Made by a program: the position numbers and the translations under genes
In this document: positions 11,801 through 24,760 of the stretch, piece by piece
Layout of the letters: every line of letters begins with the position of its first letter
Position numbering within the stretch: the stretch's first letter is position 1
Notes under the pieces: generated by a model
Database searches by the model: none
The model's input: only the letters and a program-made list of their open reading frames with translations
Told to the model about the DNA's origin: nothing
Assembly: GCA_951799445.1 (NCBI GenBank)
Contig: OX637291.1
Span: 10,852,501 to 10,916,500, forward strand
DNA: 64,000 nucleotides
Reading direction: 5' to 3'
From: Pseudisothecium myosuroides
Taxonomy: Eukaryota > Streptophyta > Bryopsida > Hypnales > Lembophyllaceae

Positions 11801-12598
11801 AAGAATGAATTTCAAAGAATTAATGTCTTCCAAATTAATAATATTCCAATGAATAGTCAATTTTATTTGTTATTCATTAGTTTATGATTTTTGTTGGATT
11901 AATCTATTGTTTTTTGTTGACTTTTTGTCTTTTCCTATTTGGCTTATTAGGCCAATAAAACAAAACCCCAAGTCAACAAGACCAACTAATTCCTTCCAAA
12001 AATACTAATTGATAGAAAAAAACAAATTTTTCAATAGTAAAAGGAATAGAACCAAAGAACTATTCTAAATGAATAGTGAATGAATAGTAAAGAAAGAATA
12101 ATAACAAAAAACAATTTGTCCCGAATGAATAGTGAATGAATAGTTACGGAATAAAAACCAAAACAAATCTAAAATGAATAGGAAAAGCACAACAAAACAA
12201 AACAAATGAATAGAAAAAGAATAAAAAACCGCGCCAAATCCAAAAGGAATAGTGAAAAACAAAACATCAAGCCAACATGAATAGTGAGATTCTTTTAGGA
12301 AACTAGTTTTTTAATCTAATTATTCCCAAGCCGCCACTTCGTCTTCATTTAAGTATGTTTTGCCTTGAGTTTTGTTATCATTTGGAGTTGCTATGGAGTT
12401 GGAAAGTTGTGAGTTGGAATGTTCAAAGTGAGTTGAATTTTTTAGTTGTCAATTCCAAAGTTTGTTGGACAAGAATCAAAATGGTTTGGTGTGGCGAGCA
12501 ACGGACAACCTTTAGTATTTGATTTTGTTTCAAACTTTTAGTATGTGAGCTCTAAAAGATTAATTTGAGTGACTAGATCACCTTGATGGCTTGATGGT
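8893..12598. other. AT-rich gene-poor DNA opening with a TTAA element end
   Basis: Starts with TTAACCCCTAAGCGCC, a left end of the TTAA family; no right end could be paired with it. The rest is AT-rich with no coding frame of note. Between about 12060 and 12290 the motif GAATAGTGAATGAATAGT recurs in degenerate form. An isolated GC-richer patch at 11490-11590 has no recognisable function. Confidence 0.4.
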
Positions 12599-12629
12599 AT
12601 GAAATTTGGGCATGGACTCTGCTTGAATT

Positions 12630-12990
12630 TGCAAAGGCTGGACTCTGGACTTGAATTCGCAAGGCTGGACTTTGGACTTGAATTTGCAAAGGCTGGACTG
12701 GACTTGAATTCGCAAAGGCTGGATCCCCCAGCAGTCACCACTACTGTCGGGTCGGGTGGCGTGGAGGCGCCATGTGGCGCGTCGCTACTGGCCGCGTCCC
12801 CTCCCGTTTCCGTTCGTTGGGAATCGCGTTCCCTCCTGCTCCGATACCCGCCTCGTACCCAGCCTTCCGATTCAGCTAGCACGTCTGGCCTTTGAACTGT
12901 CTCGTTCTAGCTTTTGTAACTAGCTCGTTCTGGCTTTGAAACTAGCTCGTTCTGGCTTTGAATACTGGCTCGTTTTGGCTTTTGAAGACT
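12630..12990. repeat. Short tandem repeats around a GC-rich patch
   Basis: About four degenerate units of a 28-30 bp repeat (core ggctggactctggacttgaa) lie at roughly 12634-12722. About four units of a 23-24 bp repeat (core ctagctcgttctggcttt) lie at 12899-12985. Between them is a GC-rich stretch with long open frames on both strands, which I read as a composition effect and not as a gene. Confidence 0.6.
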
Positions 12991-13562
12991 AACTAAACTA
13001 ACAAAACTAAAACTAAACTAAAATATTAGGGAAAGGATTGAATTCTAACTAATTAACGATTATGGGTTATTGGAACTAAAATAAATGGGAACTAACTGAA
13101 TCTAAGAGTTTGGAACCTTAACTAATTGGAGCAATTCTAAATGATTTGTTGGATTTTTTGAGAACTTAAAGCAAAGGGTTCTAAACTAACATTCTTTTGT
13201 GATTTTCTAGGGAAATGGCTCAAACAAGCAACTAACTAATTGTTTTTGGGTTTTTGGAATAAACTAAAACAAAGTGATCTCAACTAAACAAAGACAAGGA
13301 TAACCTACTAAGCAAAACTAAACTATCAATGAGAGTTCCTAACTTTGGCAATGGAAATGAAAAACAATTGAGCAAATTTCGGCGGAAGAAAAGGAGCCAC
13401 TGGGTGTGGGTTTTTGGCTTAAGTAGCCAACACACCGAGGGGTTTCCCAATTATTCCTTCAAGTTTCAAGGTAAATTTCCGTTGAGGTGAAAGCTTCGCC
13501 GTGTGGGAGCAACCCCAGGCTAAAACTTGTCAAGAATAGTTCCAAGTGGCTGTAGGAATGTT

Positions 13563-13775
13563 TTAGTTCTTAAAGGAGGTACACATGAAAGTATTTGAAC
13601 CGAACATTAAGGACTAAAATAATTCCCAAGGTATCAAATGGTTTTAATTCTTAAAGGAGGTACACATGAAAGTATTTGAACCGAACATTAAGGACTAAAA
13701 TAATTCCCAAGGTATCAAATGGTTTTAATTCTTAAAGGAGGTACACATGAAAGTGTTAAACCGAACATTAAGGAT
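13563..13775. repeat. Tandem repeat, 81-bp unit x about 2.7
   Basis: The core ttcttaaaggaggtacacat starts at 13567, 13648 and 13729, exactly 81 bp apart, with almost no substitutions between the first two units. It is non-coding. Confidence 0.9.
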
Positions 13776-16710
13776 TAAGTCACACCAAACTTTGTTATAC
13801 AACAAAGTTTGGTCAATGGTTTGAGTGTTAGAATCTTTTGGTAAAGACTAGCTTCACCGCTTTAAGAATTCTAGCTCAATAGCTGTTGCAAAACACGAAA
13901 TTAGTACGTAAATAAGGTATACAAGTTTTTTGGGGGATGAAACTTCCCAAAAGTATGAACTTAGTGTGGTTGTGAAGGTTGAAAGAAAATCCCGAGCCCT
14001 TAACCAAATCCTCCATTAAAGGAAGCAATGAAAACGAAAATGAGAAAAGATGACCAAAATTTGGTCTAGCTTAATTATTTTCGACAAAGCCGGTAAGCAA
14101 GTGGAACAACAAAAGAGTATCTGTACTCCGACAGAGTGTCGGTAGGCAAATAATGAACAAAATGGGGTACGACAAACTTCGCGGGGAGGCCTTATATACT
14201 TGCTAGAAGGCCTCACCACTTAGTTTACCATGAGATATTTGGTCTTCTTACTCAAAAACTAACCTAAACTAAATTCTAAACTACCCTAAGATATTTCCTA
14301 AATAATCTTTGTTTAATCCTTAGAATTTTCTAGAACAAGCCTTAATTAGAAAGGAAATCTTGTCCAAATAAAATCTAAGATTTTTCCAAAGATATTTAGG
14401 AATTTAACTATTTTGACTTTGAGATATTTTGCAAACAACCCTAGGATATTTTCAAATATTCTTAATTTAATCTAAATTGGCTTTTAAAGGAAAGATTTGA
14501 AATCTTAACTAAATCCAATCTTCGACTTTCACCAAGATATTTTGTGAAATAACTTTGAATTACCGCTAATTACTCTAGAAAAGTCAAACTTACGGTTGAA
14601 CTCTTCCTATCTTCTTGAGAACAACTCCAAATTGAAAACCGATTGCGCCATTGCGTTCAGAAGACCTCGATTAGTCTACGGGACCCCCTACCTCCCACTT
14701 TCAGGCTGTAAATATGTATAAAAACCACTCACGATAACTTCAAAGAAAAGTCAAAATCCCGGTTTATGGAATTTGCATTTCCCAAGGAAATTGACTGGCC
14801 TGAGTTGCCTGGAAGGTCCGTGAGAGTAAGAAAATATTCCTTGTTCGCGACATTCGGACACCGTTAGCTCCTGGTTTGCCGGTCAACCCGCCGCCATGTT
14901 GTAAATTCTTGTTAAATTCGATGTCGTCGTCGTCGATTCTGGTACTTCTGACTATCGAAAAGTCTTCAAACTTGACTGGTTGCTTATTTAGTATATAGAA
15001 CTCCAATCCAATTTTTAGTGAGATTTTACCACACTCTGGATAATTTCTATGAAATTACTATCAGTTTCAAAGGCGGTTGACTTTCCATGGAGTCATCGTG
15101 GAGTTTTGTAAAATCCCGAAACTTTTGGGCAATCTTCTAGGAAGTGTCTAAAAGCTAAGGGCAAAACCAAACCTCCAATAAGGTTGCTAAATTTAGCAGT
15201 TCCTTAATAATTTCCGCCCTAGGGGAAATTAATCTGGTACCGGGGTTTGTCGTGGATGATTAGCTCCGCTGTTGACCTCTTGGCATGCTTTTATCCTACA
15301 AGCACCTTTCTGTAAGCTCCAATCACCTCGCCCTTCTTCTACTTTGCATTAGGGTTCGTATTCTTCAATATTTGTGGGTTTTCACATAACTAGTCTACAT
15401 TTTACATGAATTGGATCTAGATACTTCTAAATCTGAACATAGACTCTTATGATTCAGCCAGGCTGTCACATGTGCTCACATGTCGAGTTTTACATGGACA
15501 GGACACTAGAACTGGCTAATTCTCACATCCTCACATCTCTCTAACACGTAAATATGGACTCTAAGACACTAAACTAAGACCTAAACATAGTAAAGCAAAG
15601 TATTTTGTGCTTTTTATGATTTTAGGACAATCTCTCACTAATCTGGTAGGGACTTCTACCAAACTCCTCTCAACTACTAATTCATACTATTTTGCATGAA
15701 ATTATACTAAAAACTAACAATAAATCGCAAAAAATAAACCCAAAGCTCCAAGTGCTATCTTGAGGGCTCACAACCTCCTGTTTTGAATGCTGACATGGAA
15801 GTGGAGATGGACTTCATAGAGGATTTACTCATACATACAAATAACACTACAAATTCAATAAATGTGGTTGCTACGTTGAATGGACAAGATTACCATACTG
15901 TAATGCCCCAAATTTCAACCCTTGAATGCCCAAGGCCTTTTTTGATTGAGTTTCTTAGAATTTGCTTTGAATTGAACAAAATGCCAACATTTTGATAAGT
16001 TTTATCAATTTTATTTAAATTACAATTGTACAAATTCAAACTAGACATGTTAGAGATCACATGAGAAAAGAAAACACAATAATATCACTTATAGATTGAA
16101 AGATTATAATGTTTCATCCAATAAAGGTGCTAAAATTGTGAAAGTAATTTGAAGTCTTTTACATGTCAAATCTAAAAAATTGGTTACCAAAATAATATGA
16201 GGTTAAAGGGCATAACATGCATAATCCCAATTAATTTATGGTTTCTCAAAATCTCCTCTAATATTTCTTTAAATGAATTTTTAATGTGACTTTTTCTGCA
16301 AGATTTAGTGTATTTGAGGCTCATTTCCAAGAGCCCTCAACACTAGAAAATCAAGATTTGAAATGGTCACCCTTGCACAAAATCCCGAATAGAAAAATCA
16401 TAATTATTCATTTTCAAAATTTTGGATTTTGATGCTAAAATTAGACTTCAAAAAATATTTTCTCAAAAATAAAATTTCTGAAGAAAGAAACTTAGTCAAG
16501 TTTTATTTAACTTCAAATTATTGTCGACACCCAAATTTGGTGCCTCAAGCATTTAGAGTTTAAAAAGAGGGTAACTTTAATGTGCTACTATTTACTTCGT
16601 CAATACTATTGGATTGACCTCTAAGTTCTAATACTTTTTTTTGAAGGTGTCTCACCTATTTTTGATTATGGTTATCTTCTTATTCATCAAAACATCCATG
16701 TTTACATCCT
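13776..16710. other. Gene-poor DNA, unidentified dispersed repeat material
   Basis: No convincing gene. Parts of 14640-15400 are GC-richer and may be remnants of a larger transposon, but I found no reverse transcriptase, integrase or LTR pair. A 70-codon frame at 15783-15995 has a plausible composition but no recognised motif or splice context. Confidence 0.35.
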
Positions 16711-17337
16711 TTATTCTTAAAGGACAAATTGGTGATTGTGGAAATCATCCCTTTGGTTACCGTATGAATCATTGGCTTAAAAAATTGCAAAAGTACTCAT
16801 TGGAAGTCAAACTATTGTAGAAGACCTCTTCTTTTCTCAACAAAATGTAGAGGATGAATAGCTGCACTTTTGTCCTACTAGAAGGATTCTTTCTCATCCA
16901 TCAGACAAAAAACGTCCTTTATTCCTTATTGGCGTTTTAGGGTTAATTTGTTCTTTTCCAATTTGAAGGGCTGCCCGAATTCAAAAAGTTTTCAAATTAA
17001 ATGCTATCTTGAACTAAATCAATTGTATAGCAAGATTCCGTGCACAAATTAGGCAATGAATTACATAACAAGGTACCTAACTCTACTGGAAATGAGAGAA
17101 AGGGATAACTTAACCCATAAACAATGCAGCGGACCTTTGGCATTCGATGAATGATAGAGAATCCTTGCATGCGGACGGAAGTGCAACTATTTATCCTCGG
17201 AATTTTGCTTTGAAATGGGGAGGTCTTCCACAATAGTTTGACTTCCAATGAGTGTTTTTTCAATTTTTAATGCAATGATTCTCACAGTATCCAAAGGGAT
17301 GATTTCCACGGTCACCAGTTTGTCCTTTAAGGGTTAA
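16711..17337. mobile_element. TTAA-type element with long (about 130 bp) inverted repeats
   Basis: The left arm, about 16714-16850, is repeated in reverse complement at about 17207-17333. The right border reads CCTTTAAGGG|TTAA (TTAA 17334-17337); the left border is a decayed version (ttattcttaaaggacaa). The core holds a second TTAA-type end (gcgttttagggttaa, ending near 16946), so one element is probably nested in the other. Confidence 0.55.
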
Positions 17338-19062
17338 TGCCATTTGGGGTAGGTTAAGGTCATTCCGGACCAAAATGCAAAATTTAGCCACATCAACATA
17401 CGTAACCTTATAGGGTTAAAAAGGGCATGAAGTCTCCACTTCAAATTTATCTCAAAAGTGATCATTTCTAAATAAAAATCCAACTAATAAATTGAAGCTT
17501 ATCAAATGTAATTTCAATTCCAATTTGGAAATTTTGGAAGATTTCTAAGATTATATATTTTATTGCAATTCAAACTATCAACATTGGGATTAAGAATTTT
17601 CAGTTTCTTGTGAAAGTTATTAGTGGTTTAGTTTTTCCTTTCATTCAATACCACCTTTCAAGTTTATAATTTTTTGAAGATGGAAGTTTTTTCTAAAAAT
17701 CTTCAAAGACAAATCTTCACCTTTTAGAAGGTCTAGAAAATCATACATTTTAAAGTTTAGCCACATTGAAATTGAAATTGGCAGTGGGGATATTCACTCT
17801 AAAATATTGAGATAATTTACTTGAACAAGTTAACTAAAGTATTCTCCTAGTGGATTTAAAAAAAATTAAAATATAGATGAAGATTTTAGCCTTGTTTTAG
17901 AGATGATTATTTTGAAACAATTTTGGTTCTCTAAACATAAAAGAGCTTTAGGGATTAAATCATTTACTTTTGACTAATGAGTTGAAAATCATAAGGAGTT
18001 TTGTATTTACTCCTAAATGATCCAGTCTATTGCAAAATGGTCAAAAAATATCTCTGACGTAAATTTTGCATTTTGCATTATATTCAAACATCAATCGTAC
18101 AATATTAGTAAGTAATATTATAGATTACCTATCACAACAGAAAAATTTAATTCATTTAGTGAAAAATTGGCTTTGATATAATTTTGTAGCAAAAGGTGAA
18201 AATAAATTAGTAAATATAGCTAAAACAATCCAATTAATTTGAATTTTTCTAGGACATACAATTAGCAATGAAGATTTATCAATTAATTATTTTATACTTT
18301 ACACTCAAAACACCCATGCTAATGACCTTCATGTCAAATGCCACTATCAAGCTAAATTTATCCTTTTATATATTTGATATATAAATGTTCAATATTTTCA
18401 CTTATGAAAAAATGTATTTTCTATGGATGTCAATTTTTCAGAATTTTTGATGAAATAATCAAATTTTAGTGACTTTTTATGTAAAAACTAAAAACAAAAC
18501 TATATTAGTTATAAAATATATATTAGAATAATTTTAAAAATTTACCATAAATGGAGGTTAGAATGGGAAATATAATTTTGTCATTTAAATTTAAAATTTC
18601 ATTTAAATTGAATAATCTATAAATGAAACATGCACAATTATATTGTATAATTTGGATTCTAACACATAGAGCTAGTAAATATACGCATTAATTCTTCTAA
18701 TATTTGAATTTTTTCAAAATTTTAAAGTAGAGTAGAAACAAAACTTGTTAGGTTTCAATATCTTAGCACAAATCAAATATCCAAAATGGTTATTTTGAAA
18801 ATTAAAATCAAGGTTGACCAATGTATATCTACTTTGGAGATGCATAGACCTTTAGAAGTTAAGCGCAACAAGGGTTGAAATAGTATTTAAAGTTATACTG
18901 TATTTTAAAATTGATTTTTTAAAAGTTTAAATGAAAACAAAACCACAAGATCTTCGTTGGGAATATCATTTTTTTCTTGATTAGATGCTTGGATCAAACA
19001 TTATATTGCTTGACGTTTTTTAAGCATAAGCAAGGCAGGTAACTCCAATGAGCATGTACAAA
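17338..19062. other. AT-rich gene-poor DNA
   Basis: Very AT-rich sequence with frequent stops in all frames. Apart from a stray TTAA-type end (tatagggttaa near 17410), I see nothing to annotate. Confidence 0.5.
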
Positions 19063-19063
19063 A

Positions 19064-19270
19064 TTCTTCTTTGGGCAATTTCATTAAAATGGCGAACTAT
19101 TTTTAAATGGCATGAAAATAGTTTAAAATGGCCATTTTAAATCTATACCTGTCCTAGATGGTTTAGAATGCCCGTTCTGAAATCTATTTTGGTCCTAGAT
19201 GGTAAAAATGGTACACCGTCAAAGTGGCACTTGGAATACCGCCATTTTAATGAAATTGCCCATTTCTTCT
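19064..19270. mobile_element. Short MITE with 23-bp perfect inverted repeats
   Basis: TGGGCAATTTCATTAAAATG plus GCG at 19072-19094 is exactly mirrored at 19240-19262. TTCTTCT lies next to both ends and could be a target duplication of about 7 bp. The total length is about 191 bp and the interior is non-coding, with a local duplication of cctagatggt. Confidence 0.65.
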
Positions 19271-19287
19271 ACCTTTGAAATTTGGTA

Positions 19288-19574
19288 GGTGTATAACAAG
19301 GGTTGCTATTATGTGAGCATAGAAGAGTGAGCCTATGAGCATAGAATACTAAACATCTATGTTATAGGTGTATATACTATAGAAACCATGTATAATTATA
19401 GGATATATATATATATATATATATATATGTTACAAATACCCATATTATAGGTGTTTATAATGCATACACTTTCTATAGTGTGTGATATTTATATTATAGG
19501 TATCTATATTGTAGGCTCAATGCTCACAAGCTCGCATTCTTGGGCTCACATACTAGCACCGTTGGGTGTATAAC
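19288..19574. mobile_element. MITE of about 267 bp with 10-bp direct flanks
   Basis: GGTGTATAAC flanks both sides (19288-19297 and 19565-19574), consistent with a long target-site duplication of the Mutator or hAT type. The imperfect terminal repeats share the core GCTA(T/G)TATGTGAGC. The interior includes an (AT)n run at 19403-19428 and several ttataggtgt copies. Confidence 0.6.
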
Positions 19575-21628
19575 TAACATAACTTAATTTAGATGAAATT
19601 GCCCAAAAAATCCCATGTGTAAATAATACAAAAATATCACTCTATGAGGAATTAAAGTCTGATAGGCAAGGTTAGAAAAAAACTAATTCTTTCAAGTAAA
19701 CTTCAAACACTACAATTTTTCAATTTTTCAATTTTTAGGATTGATTAGTACAGCATATACACTCTAACAATTTTTCAAAGTTTTTGGGAAATTCCCCACT
19801 TATTCCCATCGTACTCTACTATAAATTTATACAATTCATATTTTTTTAGGGGTTCCTTTCTAGGGGTTAACTATAAGATTCATAAATAAATATTTAATAA
19901 TGAATGTTTTAGCCTATTATAGAAGACAAATGAATATTTTGAAGTATCTTATTTTGAAGTATCTTATTTTGAAGTATATTATGAATATTTTTTATCTTCA
20001 AAATATAGCAAATAGTTGAAATTGTATTTGTATACTTATTATAAAACTTTTAGGTGTATGTAAACCATATTTTTTCCCCTCGCAATTCAACTTCTCCTTT
20101 TCTTCAACCCCTACAATCCAAATACCATTTTCTTATGTACTTTACTATACCTTGTAATCCATATATACGTGCATTGAAACTTTTTATTTTGGGGGCTATT
20201 TAGATATTATTTCACAATAGGTATGCCCCTATTTCTTTTCTACTTCTACCTTTTGCCCATTTTCCTACCTACTGTGGTAGCTAAAATTGACGTTTGAGGC
20301 ATTTAAACATGTCTTTATTGTAATTCAAAAAATTATAAGAGGTTTTAGGGTTGGTTAGTATAGCATATATACTCTAACTATTGTTGAACACAACCTACAC
20401 AAATAGAACATATATAAATAGCATGTATAAACAATTCATACAAATGAATCATATATGTACAACACAAGAAAAACCAACAAAAACTAAAAATCCCACAAGT
20501 ATTATTATATTGGCTAAGTCTAACTTATGCAACGGGTCTTTGAAAACCACTTGACACAAATTTGAGTTGGAGCAAACAAACATATAACAATCCAAAATGA
20601 GACGTTGTTTATTAATTAAACACTAGTAAAATACGCAAGCTTGTTTTGGGGGTCAAAAAGCACTCAAAACTACCATTTTTAGTGCATAAAGAAAAAAATT
20701 TAGTATTGATTTTTTTTTGCTTATCTAATTGTAGGATCTTGCATTATTGTAGTACAAAAACTTGTAAAAGACATATCAAAGTTTTTTACTTTATTTTTTT
20801 GCAAAACATTTGCATTTTAAGCAAAAAAAACAAATATTTTTGTACCTTGCGTATTTAGATTATAAGACTTTGAATCTTCTTAGCCTAAATTTATTTGTAT
20901 TAAAAATATTAAATTGAAAATTATTAATGTTAAAGAATTGAGGTGAGAGTTTGAGGGAAAAAATTCAAAAATACATTTGGTTTTCATTCTTCATATTCTT
21001 TTTATAGTGGTAGCAAATGCCAAATGGAAGGAAAAACTAAATTGTTAATAGTTTTTAGATGGAATTGAAACCCACTAATCCCAACAAAAAAGTTGTTCAA
21101 GCACGTAATCTAAAAATTGTATACTTTTTTATTTTAAATTTAAAAAAAATTGAATTTATAAATGGATCCAACACATTATTTCCTTGAAAAGATGCTATAA
21201 TCATCCACAAAATAAGATGACCTATAACTTTCACAATACTAATTCTAATGGAATGAATCAAATCTTTCCATATACATCAAAATGCAATCTATATGGAAAA
21301 AAAGTTTAAAAAAATTTATTTTAAAGTTTTTTTTTGTTGCTTATACTCGACTATTTTTAGTTTAGGTGCCACAACATTTTCTTCCAAGCATCATTTCAAA
21401 TAAAAATTATATTCTCATTATGAAAAATTAAATTTTTATCTTAAAAATAGTTTCAAAAAATCATGCCAAAAATTGAGATCATACAAACCTACCATAATTT
21501 TCAAGAATCCTTAGAGAGGAAGGCACTTGGAACTTTAAGGGCTAGTACAATGTTTGGAAATGTACCAAGATCATGAGATCATCAACATAATACAAAATTT
21601 TTGAACTCTTCATCTCTTCCAATCAACC
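19575..21628. other. AT-rich DNA with a degenerate copy of the 0.93-kb TTAA element
   Basis: A TTAA-type right end (ctaggggttaac) lies near 19862-19873. From about 20640 to 21540 the sequence resembles the elements at 2167 and 21629 (ggtcaaaaagcactcaaaac near the left, gaggaaggcacttgg near the right), but its termini have decayed. No gene is seen. Confidence 0.45.
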
Positions 21629-22559
21629 TTAACCCCTAAAATACCAAGGCATTTTTTGGCTCCAAAATCACTGGAAACTACCATTTTTATTGTGTTCATT
21701 GACAAAGTTTTAAAAATAGTTCCAAAAAATATACAATAGTAATGTCTTGAAGTTAACTTGTATGAGAAGATGTGGAAAAAAATTCAAAAAATTCCACCAT
21801 GTAGATTGCAATATATTAGCATTTGAAATGACAATTTTTTTTTCCGCCCTAGCAGTAATTGGATAGCTACACTTCACAAGGTCACATTCATATGAAAAAA
21901 TATCCAAAATGGTGGTTCTTCCTTGGATTCATTCTTCCAAGCAAGTTAGACACATACTTGAAAATTTTTAGATCATTTGGACTTGTACAACATATAGGAA
22001 AAAAATAGTAAGTAGAAAGAAGTAGAAAATGATTCAAATACTAAATTTTTAAGAATTTTTTTTTGGAATTAAAAAAATGCCAATTCCAATGGTTGAAATG
22101 TTGTAATAAAAATCTACATCTTGTGATTTTGTTTTTTTTCAAAAATATTGAAAATTGAGTGAAATAAACAACTTCAAAGTTTATTTTAGAATAGAGAATC
22201 CATATCTGTCTGCAAACTAAAAACTCCTCATAACTTTCATTTCATTAATTTAAATGGAATTATTCAAAGCTTTCCAAGCATAGCTAAATCTACAAAACCA
22301 ATTTCAAATTTTTGTGTTTGAAAGAAGCGATCTTTTTATTTGCCCTGACTTGCTCGATTGAGAAAAGAAAGTTACATATCATACAATAACCTTTTAACCA
22401 TGTTGTCAAAAGTTATGAAACTTATTGGACCTCAAAGAAAAACCTTGTCCCCAAGTTGTGCAAAAATTTCAAAGAAAAAAAAAAAATTCCATTTGTAGAC
22501 TTGAGTTGCTCCAAATCTCTATGTTGCCAAAAAAAACAGCTTGGTCCTTTGGGGGTTAA
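21629..22559. mobile_element. 923-bp TTAA-flanked non-autonomous element, second copy
   Basis: TTAA at 21629-21632 and 22556-22559 flank ends reading CCCCTAAAATACCAAGGC and, on the other strand, CCCCCAAAGGACCAAGCTG. Length and several internal stretches match the copy at 2167-3109, for example gattgcaa(g/t)atat followed by (t/a)gcgttt-like sequence. No ORF. Confidence 0.7.
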
Positions 22560-23117
22560 ACTCAATTTTCAATATTTTTCAGGGAAAATTAAATTATAGG
22601 ATGTAGATTGTTTATTATAATACTAGATCACAACTGTCCATTGGAATTGGCATTTTCAATTCCATAACTAAATTCTTAACAATTTACGAAGTAGTATTTT
22701 GAATCATTTGCTACTTCTTTCTACTTACTATTTTTTTCAAGCATGAGTATGAAATTTTTTGTTGAAATTTTTTATATGTATTTTCAACTTTTTTCTTCAA
22801 CATAATGTAGAGGGTTGCAAGTTGCAAGATCTACACATTTTTGGATAAAATGTTTGAAAGATAGAGTCTAAGTAAACCATTTGGAAAGAATTGAAAATAT
22901 TTCTTTTTGAAATCCAAGCATTATGATCTTGCAATTGGTAAGATTCATAATTTTGAAATTCTAGGAGGGTGCACTCTAATAAATTAACCAAAGAATCCTA
23001 CAGTAAAATTTGTAGTTCATGAATAATTACAGATGAAGATATTAGCTATGCTTTGGAGACTAATATTTTGAAGTAGTTTTGGGCCTCTAAATGGCATGAA
23101 AAAACATTAGGGGTTAA
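22560..23117 (-). mobile_element. Partial inverted copy of the TTAA element
   Basis: This segment is related to 21950-22555 in reverse complement (shared ccattggaattggcatttt and ggatgtagatt). It ends with a TTAA-type right terminus (cattaggggttaag, TTAA 23114-23117). It has no left end of its own, so it looks like a truncated copy abutting the intact element and makes a large imperfect palindrome. Confidence 0.5.
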
Positions 23118-24752
23118 GATCTCAATATCTAAATTGTGAAAGCCTTTCTAAAATTTCCTATTGAATTCCATAGTACAATGTTGAACTTATAAAGGTTGAG
23201 TTTTAAAATAAAAATTCCATATGCTCAATGCATTAAGAAAATAGCAATGGGTGACAACTTTTGATAAAACTTTAAATAAGTTCTTTGGAGATTAATTGTT
23301 ACAAAGTCACAATTTGTACATTTCAACAAAACAAAAATTGGAAATGCATATAAAATATAAACATGCCATAAATTTAATAATTTAACCAATCATACCAAAA
23401 TCCAAATTATGAAAATGTATGTTTAATGTCGATATATTGATATTTTTTTGTTAGACATCTATAATAAATAATCCAACAACAAAATTTGAAAATCCAAAAG
23501 TATAAATGAAAATCTTAATTCTTTATTACAATCTTTTCAATATAGAGCTAAAGTGGAAAAAATTGTAAAGTCAAATAAAATAGCATTTAGATTTGGTCAA
23601 TGTTTAGGCATATATATAGGGCTAATAAAACTTTAAAAAAAAATCATTGTTTGAACAAATGTGAAAATCATAACTTTGTATATTTAAAAAATTTAACATA
23701 CATAGAATACATTCAAACCAAAGAAACATATCTTAATCCTCAGAGAAAAAAAAAAAACTCCCACTACAACATAGATTAGAGTTCAAAGTAGTACATATAG
23801 TTGTGGGATTGTTTGATCATTTGATGCTACTAGGATAATTCTTCTTGAAGCCGTTAATTCTTAAAGGTTCACTAAAAATCATATCTTCATACATGATATA
23901 CACTATAAAATCCAATAATATCTCCATCAAGTACTGAAATATAGCTTTGTACCTATATACTATGGTATAAAATAGTGCTTAAATATGATAATGTAATTGA
24001 ATATAATAGTCATGAAGTGCACAACATACATATCCAAGTAGAAATATGTGGCTAAAAAGAGCCTCTTGAGCTTTTAGGGATGGAATACAAATTCAATTGT
24101 CTTGCTTGCACTAAGGGAGACAAATCTTTACTCTAATTCAATGTAGCACATAACATTATGGCAGATGGTTCAATATCTTAAACTCTTGAAGGTTATAATT
24201 TACAAGTATAAGATTATATTCTTTAAGCAATCAAATATTAGGACATATGATAGTGAGTATTTAAAATCTACAAGTTATAATCTTATTGTTCCTTGTTCAT
24301 CCCTTGAGGATTATATCTCCCTCCAAGTTTATGCAAACCAACTCTTATTCTTAGAAGAAATGATTCATCTTCACAAAAATTATGTATAAAATCTTATCAA
24401 TCCTATTAAATTAAATTCATACTCTATCACTTTCTCCATACTTGGTGTGAATTAGGCATTTTTTTGACTTTTTGAAAAGGTGCAAAGATGGTAATCACTT
24501 ACAATTTAGATAAGCATTGTAGTTTTACATTCATCCATCTTTGGAATAAAAAATAAACTAACCACTTGAATTGGAGTTGCCAATTTTAGGGACAAGATTG
24601 TCAAATCCATGTCAAACCAAAACTAAAGATGTCTTAACTCCAATGCACAAAACTTCAAAGCATTCATTTCCATTTACAAAACAAAGAACAATCACATTTG
24701 AGCTCAAAGGAATTGAAAAACAATAATTATTTGAATAGATTTTAGGGTAATT
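23118..24752. other. AT-rich gene-poor DNA
   Basis: Low-complexity A/T-rich sequence. Open frames are short and of biased composition. Nothing I can support. Confidence 0.5.
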
Positions 24753-24760
24753 TTGAGGAA

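Noticed and set aside
12538..12895. Open frames on both strands over the GC-rich patch
   Set aside because: Both strands are open because of tandem repeats and high GC; no domain, splice context or start is convincing.
15783..15995. 70-codon frame beginning NADMEVEMDFIEDLL
   Set aside because: Composition is plausible but there is no recognised motif, no paired exon and no similarity I can name.
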